Of a stretch of 64,000 nt of DNA, positions 25,301 through 40,300 are shown in pieces (positions within the stretch are counted from its first letter, which is position 1; the number at the start of each line of letters is the position of its first letter). The DNA lies in the NCBI GenBank assembly GCA_963402885.1, contig OY727096.1:21371820-21435819 (forward strand), written 5' to 3'. Source of the DNA: Antedon bifida. Taxonomy: Eukaryota; Echinodermata; Crinoidea; Comatulida; Antedonidae. The position numbers and the translations under genes are program-made. A model generated the notes under the pieces. That model searched no databases, was not told the DNA's origin, and worked only from the letters and a program-made list of their open reading frames with translations.

Positions 25301-28300
25301 TCAAAGAATAGATTATTGTCATTTATATAAATTATAATTTGATGATATAATAATAAAATAACTCGTTTTTATATAGCCAGTAAACCACACATCGTTTTAC
25401 ACTATTTTGGGTACAGGAGAGACAACAACAAATAATTTTATTAAAAAGCTTGTTTAAATGGGTTTTTTGATGGTATTTAAAAATGTTATGCTACACTATG
25501 TTGATTTTATCAAGATTATGATTATGATTATTTAGATTTGAGGGTGGTGGAGGAACAGGGGTGTCTGTTGGAGGTATCAGGAAATACCCAACACTGGCAT
25601 CTATGTCAAATAAATTTACACTGAAAGCCAGCACACGTTGGTTTGACCATCTGCTTGCTGCGTTGGACTGCTACTGTTGGTCTTTTGGAGAGAGCTTAAT
25701 TACTCCAAATGATGTGTTTACAGGTAAGAAAGTATTTCCGCAGTGTTAATCCCATTTTTATGCTGCAGTAATCTATGACAGTCCTGCAGTACAAGTGAAA
25801 TGCACATATTTTATTTTAGTCAATGTTCTTTATTTTCGAGATCATCAGTATGTCATATAAAAAATGATTTTTCTTTCCATGATTCTGTTTCTACCTTACT
25901 TTGCTAAATTAGTTATCTCATTTACGTCATTGTCTTTTGTCTTCCACCTTGTATCTAGTCTTGACAATTTAAATGATATTTAACATGTTGGATTCAGAGA
26001 TATTGTATTTGCAATTTTTTATTACTATATTATTGCAATTAAAAAGGTGTATTTAAATTTTAGGAAAGAATGGTAAATCTCTGTTTGCATCTTTGGAATT
26101 CTTTCTGCACAAGCTGGCCATGTCCGACATCACTGCAGCAACTCGTCTGTTCCGCATCAATTCCTCGGATACATTTACTCCGCAAGAAAATGAAAAGTAT
26201 GACTATGCCAAGTGTACACTGACTGTCAGAGTGTTTGACTTCTTGACTGTTGTGCTTATGCGGCCGTCTGATATCCAAAAGGTATATTGTTGCTGCACCT
26301 AAAGCTCTGTCTACACTATGTGTAGAAAGAGATAAAATCTAAACCACTGGACTTATCTACATTATCAAATTGTTACAACAAAATATGATGTGTTCTTATA
26401 TGGTAGTGATATAACATCATCATGTCCATATATGGGCACATCACATTTGTTGTGTAACATAAAGTTTGATAGCGTAGACAGAGTTTAATATAATGAATAA
26501 TTTTAGCGTAAATTAGTAGAATGAATTTATCTTATAGGTGTTGCCTCCTAAAATTCTCAATGAAGATCTGATTGGTTTAATTGTATCTTGCATCTTGGAA
26601 CCATGTAGTGTAGGATTCAACATGGCTGACATCATGGTGTCAAATAATCTACCAAAAAGGGTAAGTGTTAAAAAAGATTTTGATATTTATATTCAAACTT
26701 TCTTTTAGTTTAATTATTGACATGGTACTAATATTATACTTTTCTTTCAGACTTGTAGTCTCCTTAAATTACTCATGGATAAAATGGATAAAGTTCCTTC
26801 TCTACGAAACAAGATAGAATCATTCATCAAAGAAAAACTAGTTAAAAACAAGTATGTAGTTCTTTACATATTTATATTTTATATGTAGTGGAGCCGTAGC
26901 TTAGTAGTTACCCTTTCCTTCCAATCTCAAGATTCAGGCTTCAATCTAGATCTAGTTTCAGGCTTGTAACCCACAGGCTATATAAATGGCAGAGAAGTGA
27001 TTTCATAGGTAAATACATGTGATTTTCATATAGCTGTAAAATAAAATCTAACATTAGTTTTTTTCTTTTCTTACAGAAATCTCAACATATTTAATCGGTT
27101 GAATTCTTTATTCACTGACCCAGAGTCTGATTACACTACGCTTGGCCATCTTATATCTGGTTATGAACAGCTCCACAAAGTTGGTTTACTTGTTCCAGTT
27201 GTAACCAAGGTATAGTTGTAACCTTTACATGATTATTAACACCTTCAGGACACAATAAAGTAACCCCTAAATAGGGGTTTGTTTAAAGATATATTTTTTC
27301 TAATTCGTTTCATGCAAAAGTGACTCCTCAGTCAGGTTGTCCCCTGAATAGAGGTTGGCCGTAGCGTTTAAAGATATATTGTCCCTAATACTTTTCATGC
27401 AAAAGTGACTCCTCAGTCAGGTTGTCCCCTGAATAGAGGTTGGCCGTAGCGTTTAAAGATATATTGTCCCTAATACTTTTCATGCAAAAGTGACTTCTCA
27501 AGTCAGATTGTCCCCTGAATAGAGGTTGGCCGTAGCGTTTAAAGATATATTGTCCCTAATACTTTTCATGCAAAAGTGACTTCTCAAGTCAGGTTGTCCC
27601 CTGAATAGAGGTTGGCCGTAGTGTTTAAAGATATATTGTCCCTAATACTTTTCATGCAAAAGTGACTTCTCAAGTCAGGTTGTCCCCTGAATAGGAGTTT
27701 CACAAAGAAAGGGTTCTACTGTAAATTGCTCCAGATTGTTGTAAGTTATCCTCGATACCATATAATGCGTTTTCCTTTAAATTTATAGATATGTCAAAGA
27801 GGTCAATCCCCAGTAAACCTTGCAAACCTAGTACTTGACTGTGTTTTCAAGTCACTTTCCATTACTCAAGATGGATGCCTGGTAACCAGTAAGCCAACTC
27901 CTATGGCGTTAGATCTCAGGCAACAACTGTTGAAACTGGCATTTGCAATTGGTATAAAGGTAATCTTTATAATAATAATATTTATTCTGTTACCAACAAA
28001 ATAATAACCAGTTAGAATAGGCTAAAGCCCAAACAAAGGCAGCCTTTAAGTATGCCTAATTTACATTTTTTCACAGACTAAGTTTCTTGTCAGTTTTCTG
28101 AGAAACAAGGAACAAGTATCCAGCAGTTCCAACCCATCAAAGGGTGGAACCATCACCAAGGGAGCTGTTTTCTTCACTACATTCAAGACGACAATCAACT
28201 GCGAGTTTATAAAGGATGTGAACGAGGTCATAAAGTTACTGATGCATGAACTTGACGATGACCCGCAACAGACCTGCAGCATTATGGGTTCTATACTGCA

Positions 28301-31300
28301 GTACATCATCAACGACAAACAACTTCGAAAGAAGTGAGAACATAATTTATTATGAAGATGAAAAGTTACTTCAAGTGATGTTTATTGCCATAATGTTAAA
28401 TAGAAGTTACTGAAGTAACTAAATAAAGAATAATAGTAGTAGTATAATTACTGCAGCAATAATTCTGTCAGTATCTAAATATTATATGATTTTTTGAATT
28501 AACTACTAAAGGTTTGTATATGGAAACTTATTTAAAACTTTTTATTTATTTTAGATATGGAACGAACGTTGTGAATTCGGTTTTATCAAATTGGAACAAA
28601 TTGCGGCCATGGTGGATAGCAGGAAGCACTCATGAAATGAAATCCGCTTGTTTGCTTTTGCTCAAAAGTTTACTGCAAATAGATTCAAAGGTATTGTATC
28701 CCCTTTTCTTTATGGATTTATAAATATGTTTGTATTTTAAATGGAGAGAGGTACTATATGTCAACAGATAAGTCTTCGTCCTCCATGATTTTGTTATGTT
28801 TGTTACATAATGCTTTGTATTTCTTTATTGTTTTAATGTATTTATATAGATCATATGATCAGTTTGTCTGAAACAAAGTTGACTTGAATATCAATAATCT
28901 TGACTTCAAATCAAATCTATACTAATTGCACTTTTTCTTTCAATTATACCTTTTTTTATTTTCTAGTTTGCGTCAGACTGTAAACATCCATCATTTAGCT
29001 GCATCTTCAAGATGTTTCAACAATTGCTTTGTGATAAAAAGTCACCTTTGACCTTTAAAGCTCAAGTGTTGGAGGTTCTATATTTCTTTACTCAAGTTCC
29101 TGAACCACATCTCACAGAGTTGAAGTAAATATTTGTATTTGCTTTTGGAATAACATTCCCTTTTATTAAGTATAGTGATTGATACTGACATGCCCTTTTT
29201 ATATATGATATTAATTGCAACAGTTTATGGCACATTATTTTTTTATTTCAAATTCAAAATAACATGTATTTACTTCCTTTTAAGATTTAAACAATAATGG
29301 AATAAATAAGAAATAACATAGACAATAATTATAATAAATAATGTGTTACATGACATAATTATATTGTCAATTAATTTCAGAGAAAGCCTAGATGAATTTG
29401 TAACTTATAACTTTCCATTGAGTTCAACTGAATTTAACGTTGGTACAACAAAACATAATGATTACATCACAGCTTTGAATAAGGTACAGATATACATAAT
29501 ACATTAATCAATTCTAGAGTGGAGCTGTGGCTTGGTGGTCAGTATTGTTTCTATTGACAAATTACAATACATGTAGAGCATTTTGTGTATATGTTTGTTT
29601 CACTCTGTCTCGTGTTTGTCATCCTTAAGAAGGATAGTGAATTAATTCGCTTATGTTATCCTTGGCAATTTGCCTAAATATGTAAACAAACAAAACAGAA
29701 CTTTGGATAATTTTATATGCAGTGGATTCTTAGAAAATGACTTAGAATATGTATTTTGATTGTTTCCCCAGCTTTTAACAGCTCTGGTTTTTTCGGGATC
29801 AATGATGTTACTGCAGGTCATCATCAGCATCGTTTGTCGTGAAGAAAAGCATGTTCACGAGAATTGCATTCAAGAAACGTTTGCCGCTTTTATCAAAAGG
29901 TTAGTATAAAATGTGTGTTAATCTGTACAATTATTGGTCTTTCTGATGGCAATATCTCTCCATTCCCTGGACCAGATTTTTCGCTCTCTCTCCCCCAGAT
30001 TTCTCGCTATCTCTGGATCTGGTCAAAATTTGTTTATAAAATGTCTTTTACAGAAATGTGTGTTCTAATTTTACTATCTTTGTAGACTTCAACCAGACGA
30101 GCAAGAAAAAGCATTTAATGTGTCATTTGAGATATTTCTCAAGGAATCCAGTCTGCCTAAGGAATTGCGTCGTTCAACCATTGAACGCGTCTGTATTCCA
30201 ATGCTTAGGCTCTCCAGCAGTACTGCAATCAAAAAATTCTTTACATCTCATATTAAAAAGATTCTGGGAATCATTGAAGCAAAACAAACAAAGGTCAGAA
30301 GACTCCCTCTATACTAAATGTTTTACGAGGCTTTATTCCACTGAGGGTCATTTTTATAATTTTTTTCTGTTATATTGACAAGCGAGGGAAGTTACTCATT
30401 CTGCAATGGAATGAATTTTTCACAACACCATCATTTAAAATACTTCTTCATATCCTAACTACATTCTAGTGCCTGGATATTTACTTCATAGTAATAGCCT
30501 GTAAAAAGTTACTATATCTGGCCTATAAGATAATTTCTAAATTATTACAGTCAGAAAACTGATAAGAACTTTTGTTCTGTTTATGTTATTCTCTTTCTAT
30601 CTAGTATCCTGAATCAGCGTTTGAGACACAACTTGTGTCCAAGATTTGCTGTTTCCAGTTAGTAGAAATCATGTATTCACGCCTTACGAAAGAAGAATTA
30701 CGCTCTCCAAGCTCAGAGATCAATAAAGCTTTCTGTGGCTTAGACAATACTAAAGGAGACGAGCTTACAAGGACTATTTCTAAGTATGTTTTTTACCTTC
30801 TGCACTTTCTTTCTTTCCCAAGTCTACACTCAAGGTTTGCCACTTACAGGAGGGAACTCGGACAAACAAAACATATATGCTTAACTAAACTAATGTTACG
30901 AAACATATAGAAACTAAATATTCAAAAGCTCTGTCTTTACTATCAAACTTTATTTGAAAAAAAAAAAATATGACATGATATATATGGACATGATGATGTC
31001 ATATCATATTTAGACATATCAATACCTTATATGGGTACATCGCATTTTTTTATCACAAAGTTTGATAGTGTAGACAGAGCTTAAATTAGGATTCCTTAAA
31101 GCAAAATAATTATACCAATAGCTCTTTTTTTTCAGGTCACTGATTAGTTTATTCCACTTTGCACTCTGCCATAGCCATCTGTTTTTCATAATTTCCTGCC
31201 AAGTTCCTCTATCTTGGGTCATCCTTCCTGATTCTGCTAGCAATGATATTCCTAGCTTGATAATGCCTTATGCCATCTCTCCATTTTTGTTTGGTCTATC

Positions 31301-34300
31301 TCTTGGTCTTTTTCCATTTTAACTTGTACTACAATTATATTGTAGAATAAGCTCTTAAATCTTGTTTACAATAGAATCAGCCGTACAGTGATGCTAGAAG
31401 ATGTCCGTGGTGAGTCGGTTGCCAAGGAACTAAGACGACAACTTCACTGTATGGCTTACAATACCATGATGGCTGTAGTATGCTGTACTCAAACTGACCT
31501 GAAATTTTACAATGCTTTCCTATTCAATGACAATGCCGCTAAGGTAAATTTGTAAGATATTATATTTCATTTAAAATAAATAATTATAGTATCTGCAATG
31601 ATAGAGTACGGTATTGTTTTTTAATGATTATTTTATACTATTATTTCTAGCACTTTTAAACTTAATTTTATAGTTTTATATGTTTGCTGATGACAAGAAA
31701 TTTTCATGGGGAACTAATAAATTAATTGAATAGAAAAATTGTAGATTTCATGAAATAATCTGTACTTTGAAATATTATAGTGAAAAACGTTGTTTGATTG
31801 CAGGGTCAGTTATTGTTTGAAAACATCATTGATTCTAGACGAGAATACAAGTTTGAGATTGAATACGATTCACAGCCTGAGCGAAAGAAGCGGTACATTG
31901 CGATACGCAATCAAGCTAGAGCGAGAACCAGTAGTGGACAAGAAGGCGGTAAGATTTGTATACTAAGCAATACATGAAGCTAGTGGTGTTTCATTTATCA
32001 CACATACATTTGTACAGTTCAGTTTGAAGCTCTGTTTACACTATCAAACTTTATGTGGAAATAAAATATGATGTGCCCATATATAGGCTATCAATACCAT
32101 ATTTGGGCACATCATACTTCTTTGGTCAAACTAGTTTAATAGTGTAGATATAGCTTTAGAATATTGGGAAACAGTGACACACAGTTGTTGTTATTAATAT
32201 TATGTACTTTTTATTTTTGTATTTAGAATCCATTCATTACCTGTCATCTCAATACTTAGCAGACAGTAGTCTGAGCGAGGACATCCAGCGGTTTGATTTT
32301 ACCAGTTCAAGGCAGTTTACACCAAGTATTGATAGCATGTCACAAGCAGACGACAGTAGGGAATCAACCAATAAGGAAGCTTCATCTTCAGAGGTAAGGT
32401 AGTTCTCAGTAGTCTCCTCCAAGTTCAAATGTCATAGGTTGTTAACTATGCTTATACCTCTTTCAGACTCCAGCATCTGCTATGGTCTATGGTGACTCAG
32501 TCATTATGGAAGATGATGCCCTCAATCAGCATGAATGTATGGCATCGCTGGTTGGACTTTTAAATCACATGAAGGCTAACATAATGATGCAGACTGCACA
32601 GGTCAGTCTATTATTGAGAATATTCATTGTTACAGTAGTGCTAGTATAGTCAGGCACAATCCTAAACTAATTATAATGACATTTTAGTATGTGCTTTATT
32701 CTGTCTTCTGTAGAACAATAATACTAGTTCATTCTTATATAACACATACAAGCAAGCTCTCAATGCACTGCACATTATTACCCCGGTAATGGAAATATAC
32801 TCAATTCAATTCAAAATAACATTTATTGAATTAATTTTAAGATTTAAACAATAATGGAATAATACTCCCATAATGCAGCTAGTAATCAGCGCAAAGTTGT
32901 GTCTTGATCTAACCTGGTACCCATTTTATACACCTGGGTGGAGAGAGGCAAAAGTAAAGTGTCTTGCCTAAGGATACAAGCAATGCGGTGAGAGTTGGAT
33001 CCGAACCACGATCTCACGATCAGTAATCCAATGTCCAACACACTGTGCCACATGCCCTCAATATAATAATTAATGCTTATTTGTTTGTCCATATTTGGTA
33101 ACAGGGAAGTCAGAGCAGCAACATGCCAGGATGGATGTCATGGCTTAACCAGAAGGCAAGGACATCAGGTGACCTGGGAATCAAACTGTTTATATCAAGG
33201 CTTATTGTTAATATTCCAGAGGTATAACTTAAAACGCATATTTTTGTTTTATCTGCAGTCTACCTTGTGTACAACTTGTTAATAGAAATAGTTATTTATT
33301 TGCCACTATGTATTTTTGTTTTTTTTTTTTTATTTTAATTCTATAACACATAAAAATGCTGTAAAACACAATAGATTCTAGACAACTCATTTAATCCTGA
33401 GCTCACAGATGAAATACAGTAGTTTCCATTGGGCTCCTAAAAACATGTGAACACATTTTTGAAAAAAAAGTTTTATACTACTCTTATACAATCAAATACA
33501 CTTCTATATTTTCTAAAAAAAATATAAATAAAATTAGCAACAAAAATATTTTCTTATTAGTAACATGAGTAGGCCTAGTTATTTTTTAACAATAATTTTG
33601 TTTAATATATTTTGATTCTATAGATTTTCCAACCATATGCACAACATTGGTTTAGCCCTCTAATGAGCCTGCTCATTGGAGGCAGTGGTAGTGAGGGCAT
33701 CCATAGCTTGGTTGTAGATATCATGGTTGTCATGCTTCAGTGGACACCAGTAGCAATTCCACAAGAGCGAGCTCTTGCTAATCGTTTGGTGGAGTTTCTT
33801 ATGTTCTACTGTTACCATGAAACAAGACCAATACTCCGGCGTAACCTTGATCTCATTAAGACCACAATAGAATGCTGGAAACCGGTTCTGAACATATCGA
33901 CAAGGTACCTAGACATTTTAGGCTAACCCACAGCTCCCGCAGAAAATTGTAATAGGCCTAGACTATTTTGTATTTTATTGGTACTAGTATTCATATTTGT
34001 TTATTGAATATAAATTCTACAAGTACAAGTTATTATAAATGTGGTTTTAAAAGGTCTTTTAATGTATTCATTTTGGATTTGTTTAGCGTTGTGATGAGCA
34101 GCTTTTCCATTGGAGACTGTAATGATTTGAAAAGATCTGTCGGAATTCAATTACTTGGAGTTGTGTTGGCTAACAATCTTCCACCGATTAGCCCATCATC
34201 AGATGTTGATGAAGAAGTGTATGTACATAAATGTTATACATGTATATGATTTTAGTCATATTAACTTTATTCTTGAGACATTTATGAAAATAGAAGGAAG

Positions 34301-37300
34301 ACATAATATGATTATATTATCATTTTACTGTAGGTATTATTATCATATTATAATCAATATACAGAGAGAAAATCCTGTGAGAGAAAACATTGAGACTCTT
34401 ATTTTACTTAAAATGCCAAATTTTCTATGTTCTACTCCATAGTCAAAATCCTTTTTAATGGCCTAAGATCCCATCTAGCGTTTGACATTAATTCAAGATG
34501 GAAACTGCAGATTAATTTCAGAATAAAATGTTATGATAAATGAAAAATACAACAATTAGCCAGTTTAAATACAGGGCTGTAGCCAGCATGATGCAGAATT
34601 GTCATCACCCACCCAATTCCCCAGCACAGATCATCATTTTTTATATTAATAATTATATTTAAAGCATCTTTGCCTCGTCGGTTTTTAACCTCTCGCTACG
34701 GCCTTGAAATATCTTGTACTGATGTGAAATAAATATTGTTTACACAGATTTTATAGCAAACTCGCTAGCAATCTCTCATGCAAATACAAGCAGGTTCATG
34801 CACCAACAGCTGAGGTCATTGGAATGATAATGAAACGGATGAAAGATGAAGACCGATTGGTTGATGGAATGATACACAGAAGCACTGAAAGAGAGTTGAC
34901 CGCACTGCATTCTACACGAAAGGAAATCTTTATTACTTGCATGGACAAAATCTGTCTACATTTCCCATATTTTGCTGACCGGTAAGTTTTTCTTGATTTT
35001 GTGATATGGCCATATAGCCCCTGAAAATGTGATATGCCTATATATGGACCTGATGATGTCATTTCACAACCATATTTGTCTAGCTTTTGTCAAACTAGTT
35101 TGATGGTGTAAACAGAGCTTAAGGTATATCATTCAACCTTGATTTGAACCAAACATTCTATGATTTGTAAGCACAAAACTACAATACTACTAATTAAAAT
35201 ACAGATGACAATATAAAGTTTGAAGTATACCACGTATGTTTAGTTCTGAAAAAAACTGTTGAGTTTCTTGATATTTTGATCAATTTAACTATATATATAA
35301 CAATAACTATATAAAAACATATAATATTTCAAAAAATAACATTCTTATATCTCCTTTAGGTTCATGCATAAAATACTTTTTGACTTGCCGTCTTTGCATG
35401 GACAACCGAAAGTGCAATGCGTGGACATCCTTGTTTCAAGGGTTGAGGCGATTGAAAACGTTTATATCGTGATGAAGAATATTGGCATAGTAGATCTACT
35501 AAGCCACAGGTAATAAGAAATAATAATAATATATTATTATATTATAGTATGTTTTCACTTTACAGCTGTTTTACTTATACATGAGCAGTATCATGTTTAG
35601 TGAATATAAACATCCTGCAGTATCATGTCTTTTGACATCAATCTTTATCCCATATGTTATACTGGTATTATAGTAAGACATCATTTAGGTTAGGTTAAAT
35701 TAATATGTAGGGGAAACAATTAAAAAGCATGACATTTATTTTGATTCTAGTAATGTGCAAAATATTTTTATTTTCAGAGATGAAGCCCAACAAGTGTCCG
35801 CACTGAAACTTGTCAATGGAACTCTCAAAGTTCTGAAAGCTAAGGAAGTACACAGTCTGCTTCCCTCTATTGTCAACTTTGTGAGCAACTCAAGTGCTGC
35901 CTGTAGAGAGGTGATGTTTGATATTTTGATGTGGATCTTCGATAACTACAGGTAAAGTGTGTCTTTCTAACCCAACAGTAAAAATTACAACAAACGTTAC
36001 AAATTATTTTACTTTAAAGGAATAATGCTTCTAACCAGTTTTGTATGGTATTTTGGTATTTCAGAGATGAGACTGTTCTAGCAGAAGAAGGTGCAAAGGA
36101 TGTATTAGAGATGGCTCGAGTCGCTCTTCTGCAAGGACTTACAGATGAAGAGCCAGCTCTTAGGTATATGTTAATTTTCATTTCTATATTCTACATTAGT
36201 AACTTACCATCTCATTACTAAGAACATTTTGTCTTGTCTACATATTTCAACATTGTATACTACTTTTTTTAAATAAGACAGACATTTTTTCCAAATAGAC
36301 TTGTGGTGCAGAACTTCTGGAGCCACGAAACTAGGCTACCAGCAAGTACTGTGGATCGAATGGTAGCAATATTACAATGCATGTACTGTCCAATCACAGA
36401 GACTAAGTTCCTCAGCTATGCAACCAATTTACTATTGGAGATGACATCACGCAGCCCCGACTACAAGAGAGAAATATTTGAAACCCCACTGTCGGAATGT
36501 AGATTTGAGGCAAGTATTGAGTAGATATAAGAAGTGAAATATATATATAAACTAGAACTAGAATCTCACCTTTTGAACAACCCCTATTCAGTATTCTGCT
36601 GTATATAACATGGTGAAACAGTTATATTTATTGTATTTTTTTTTCTTTCATAGGAAGTTATAATAAGCCATTCCTGGAGGCAACGTCATCAAGCGATATC
36701 AACGCCATTATTTGTAGAAACTCAATCTAGCCAATCTACTAGTGGATCAGGCTCTCCTTCGTCTTATCAGGACCAGGTAGGGGGTAATATACGGGCCACT
36801 CAAGATGCACAGCAGTTCATGGCAACTCAAGATATTGGTAGGTCTTATTTTATTTATACAGAGATTAATAATAATAATATTCGGTATATCTTTATTAAAA
36901 AAAATACGGAGAGGGCGAGACCATATTCGAAATATGTCAGAGGCAAGAAGCTTTTCACCAAAAGGCAACACCAGCATTTCCTCCTTGATGCAATCGATGG
37001 AAGACCGATGGTCTCGCACGCCTCTTTGATATACAATCAGGCCTTAGTATTATTCAAAGAGCTCGTTTCTGGGTTCAGTCTTACACGCCTCTTTGATATA
37101 CAATCAGGCCTTAGTATTATTCAAAGGGCTCGTTTCTGGGTTCAGTCTTACACGCCTCTTTGATATACAATCAAGCCTTAGTATTATTCAAAGAGCTCGT
37201 TTCTGGGTTCAGTCTTACACGCCTCTTTGATATACAATCAGGCCTTAGTATTATTCAAAGAGCTTGTTTCTGGATTCTCTCATTAAAGTAAATACAAAAG

Positions 37301-40300
37301 AGAAAAAATAAAATTGTTTTATTACTTCATTGCAGATGCAACTGGAAACAGGAAGAACGCTTATAATTGGTTGACAGGAAGCCAAGATACATTTAGTGAA
37401 TTCGCAACAGGTTCAAGCCTCTCATCATCATCATCTTCACTGCTCTTCACGCTAAGTGAACCAAGTAAGAAACGCAAGTTTGGCAGGAAGGACTACAACA
37501 AACCAGTTGGGCCTGGGTTTGGAAAGGTTAAGCCTAAAGCAACAGATGCCCCTGATGCAGGTACAGTGTTTCCACTTACATTTATAAACCAACAATAAGT
37601 ACTAAGTATTACAAATCAGGTATCCGGCTACGTCCACTAAGAGGAGATCATGATTGTCTTAGAAATTCATTTGTTCTAAATTCTTGCCATTTATATAACG
37701 CAAATATTAAAAGATAGATTGATAATGTAATTTTAAATAACCTATGTTTTACATTTGTATTTTTGTTTTATGACTTTTTTATATTATAATTGTTTGAGCT
37801 TGTCAACAAAACGAATTTCCTTTTGGACCAATAAAGATTATTCTGTAAAGACTTTGTTACTAAAAAAAACATTGGCATTTTTAGTTTATCCAGGTACCTA
37901 TCAGCACATTATATGATACTTTCATCTTCCTCTTTGTAAATTTTGTAGGTGATGCTGCATCAGCAAGAAACAAGGAGATTCTTCGTCTGAAACGGCGTTT
38001 TCTGAAAGATAAGTCACAACAGCATGTCCACTTTGCTCGTCAAGTATCAAAAAAGAAACAAAAAATTTCGGTACGAATGTTGTAATTAAACTTTGGTTCA
38101 GTAAGCAAGAATCTATATATAAATTTACGTATAAGCAAAATTAACTTACTGTAAACTGATTTAAATTTCGGTAGGAATGTTGTATGTTGAATCAATAACC
38201 AACATGTAAGAATAAACAAAATAAATAACTTACTGTAAACTGATTTAAATTAGGTTTTAATGTTGTATTTAAACTTTGAATCAGTGACCAACTTGTAAGA
38301 ATAAACAAAATTAACTTACTGTAAACTGATATAAATTTGGTTTTAATTGGTATTTTAACTTTTGTTTAGTAACCAACATGTAAGAATAACCAAAATTAAC
38401 TTACTGTTAAATGATTTAAATTTGGTAGGAATGTTGTATTTAAACTTTGAATCATATCAGTAACCAACCTTTAAGAACAAAATGTACTTACTGTTAACCA
38501 GTTTTTCTGTTTAACAGCATGAGACAAAGCAAGAACATGAAAAGCATCTGAATGCTGTAACGATGTACCGGCAGTATCGTAAAGGAGATCTACCAGACAT
38601 CCAGATTAAGAACTCTTATGTTATTGCACCTCTTCAAGCATTAGCTCAGGTAATCATTACCTAATTGTTTTCTCTCTTTATTAACACTCTCATACAATAA
38701 ACAAAGCTTGTATTGATTAATTGTATTTGAACTGGCTGTTTTGGGCTAATTTAGCTCCCTAAACTTCTCGCTGTTTATATTTTAGCAGAAGATCTGCAAG
38801 GTGTTTGCGAGTGACCAGTTGAATACGCCTTTTGATTACACTTTCTTTTAGTATGTTCATTTGTTGGATTGTTCCATTCTTTTATGGGTAACATTACATA
38901 TTTTCCCCTACAGCATGATGCTACTTTAGCACAGATGTTGTTTACAGCCCTCTTCTGTGGAATATTTACACAAATCGAAGAAGTAAAGCGTGAAGTGGAA
39001 GCAGCAACAGTTGTCAGTGATGTGAATCAACATCTAAACAACATGATCAGTTCCTCAACTAAATACTTTCCTCCATTCATTCACAGTATACAGGTAAATC
39101 ATGATGTATCTTTCTTATACTCTTTTCACACCTGCATAAAGTGTTACAACTTGTAACTCCTGATTTATTACATGTTTTCATACATGCATACACTGACTGT
39201 GAGAAATCTCAGGAGAAAGCATAGTTGTGCCCTATTTGATCACCATGACTGGTCAGTTTTATACCAGGGCAATACATGCGCGCAGTAACAACTCAGGACA
39301 TTTCGGGACAAAAACAGACCTCTCATCGGTGTGTTTTTCCAGAAAATTTTTTTCACAATATGCAAACCTGGTTACAACTTGTTACTTTTTGCAGGTGTGA
39401 AAAGGGTTTTCATTAGTTATCTTATTCAATTTGTATCATTATTATAATTATGTACTTTATTCAAGTCTAGTCTACAGAAAGTTTGCATTGTCATTTCAAG
39501 CATTACCTTTCACACACTCAAAGGCAAAATTTATTTTTTTAGGAGATAACATTCCATCATTCCAAGCAACTGAACCTTGACCCCTCTGCAGTGAGCACAG
39601 CTAGTTTGATGAGCCAGGAAATAAATATGGGTAAGTTTACTATCGAAATAATGGATGTTATAATTATGATTAGTTAACTCTTTTTCTTCATTAGAGTACT
39701 AACTTTTATATCAACGCTACTATGTATTGTAGGAATTGTTTTATTAGAAGAAAAGTTGATGAAAAAATGTTGGAGTGAGGAGAGTCGTCGAAAGAAACCA
39801 CGACTAGAGAAAGATCAACTGTCGCCAGAGATCAGCACATGGATTGAACTGTCCAGGTGGGTTAAAAAGATAATCATAAACTTATTGATGCCCTTGAGTC
39901 TTATATAAGTTCCACACACATTTGAAATCCACCTACAATCTGCCACTAGGTAGTCGTAATGTAGTTTTGATGTTTACCAGAAACAATTTCAAGTCAATAC
40001 AAGATATACACAATAACTTCTTTTCAGGCTGTACAAAGCTGTTGGTGAGTTTGATGTACTTCAGGGTATCTTTACAAGCAGGATAGGCACAAAAGATATT
40101 ACCAAGAAAGCAGTAGAGACAGAGGCTAGAGGGGACTATGCAACTGCATGTAAGCTGTACAATGAGGTATGATCATAACTCACTCAAAGTCAAAGGTCAA
40201 AAGTTGTTTGGAAACGTGTTAATTTCTTTCTTTTTTTTCCCCATTAGGCTTTGACACGTGATGACTGGGCCGGTCCAGAACCCCAACAAATTGAACAAGA

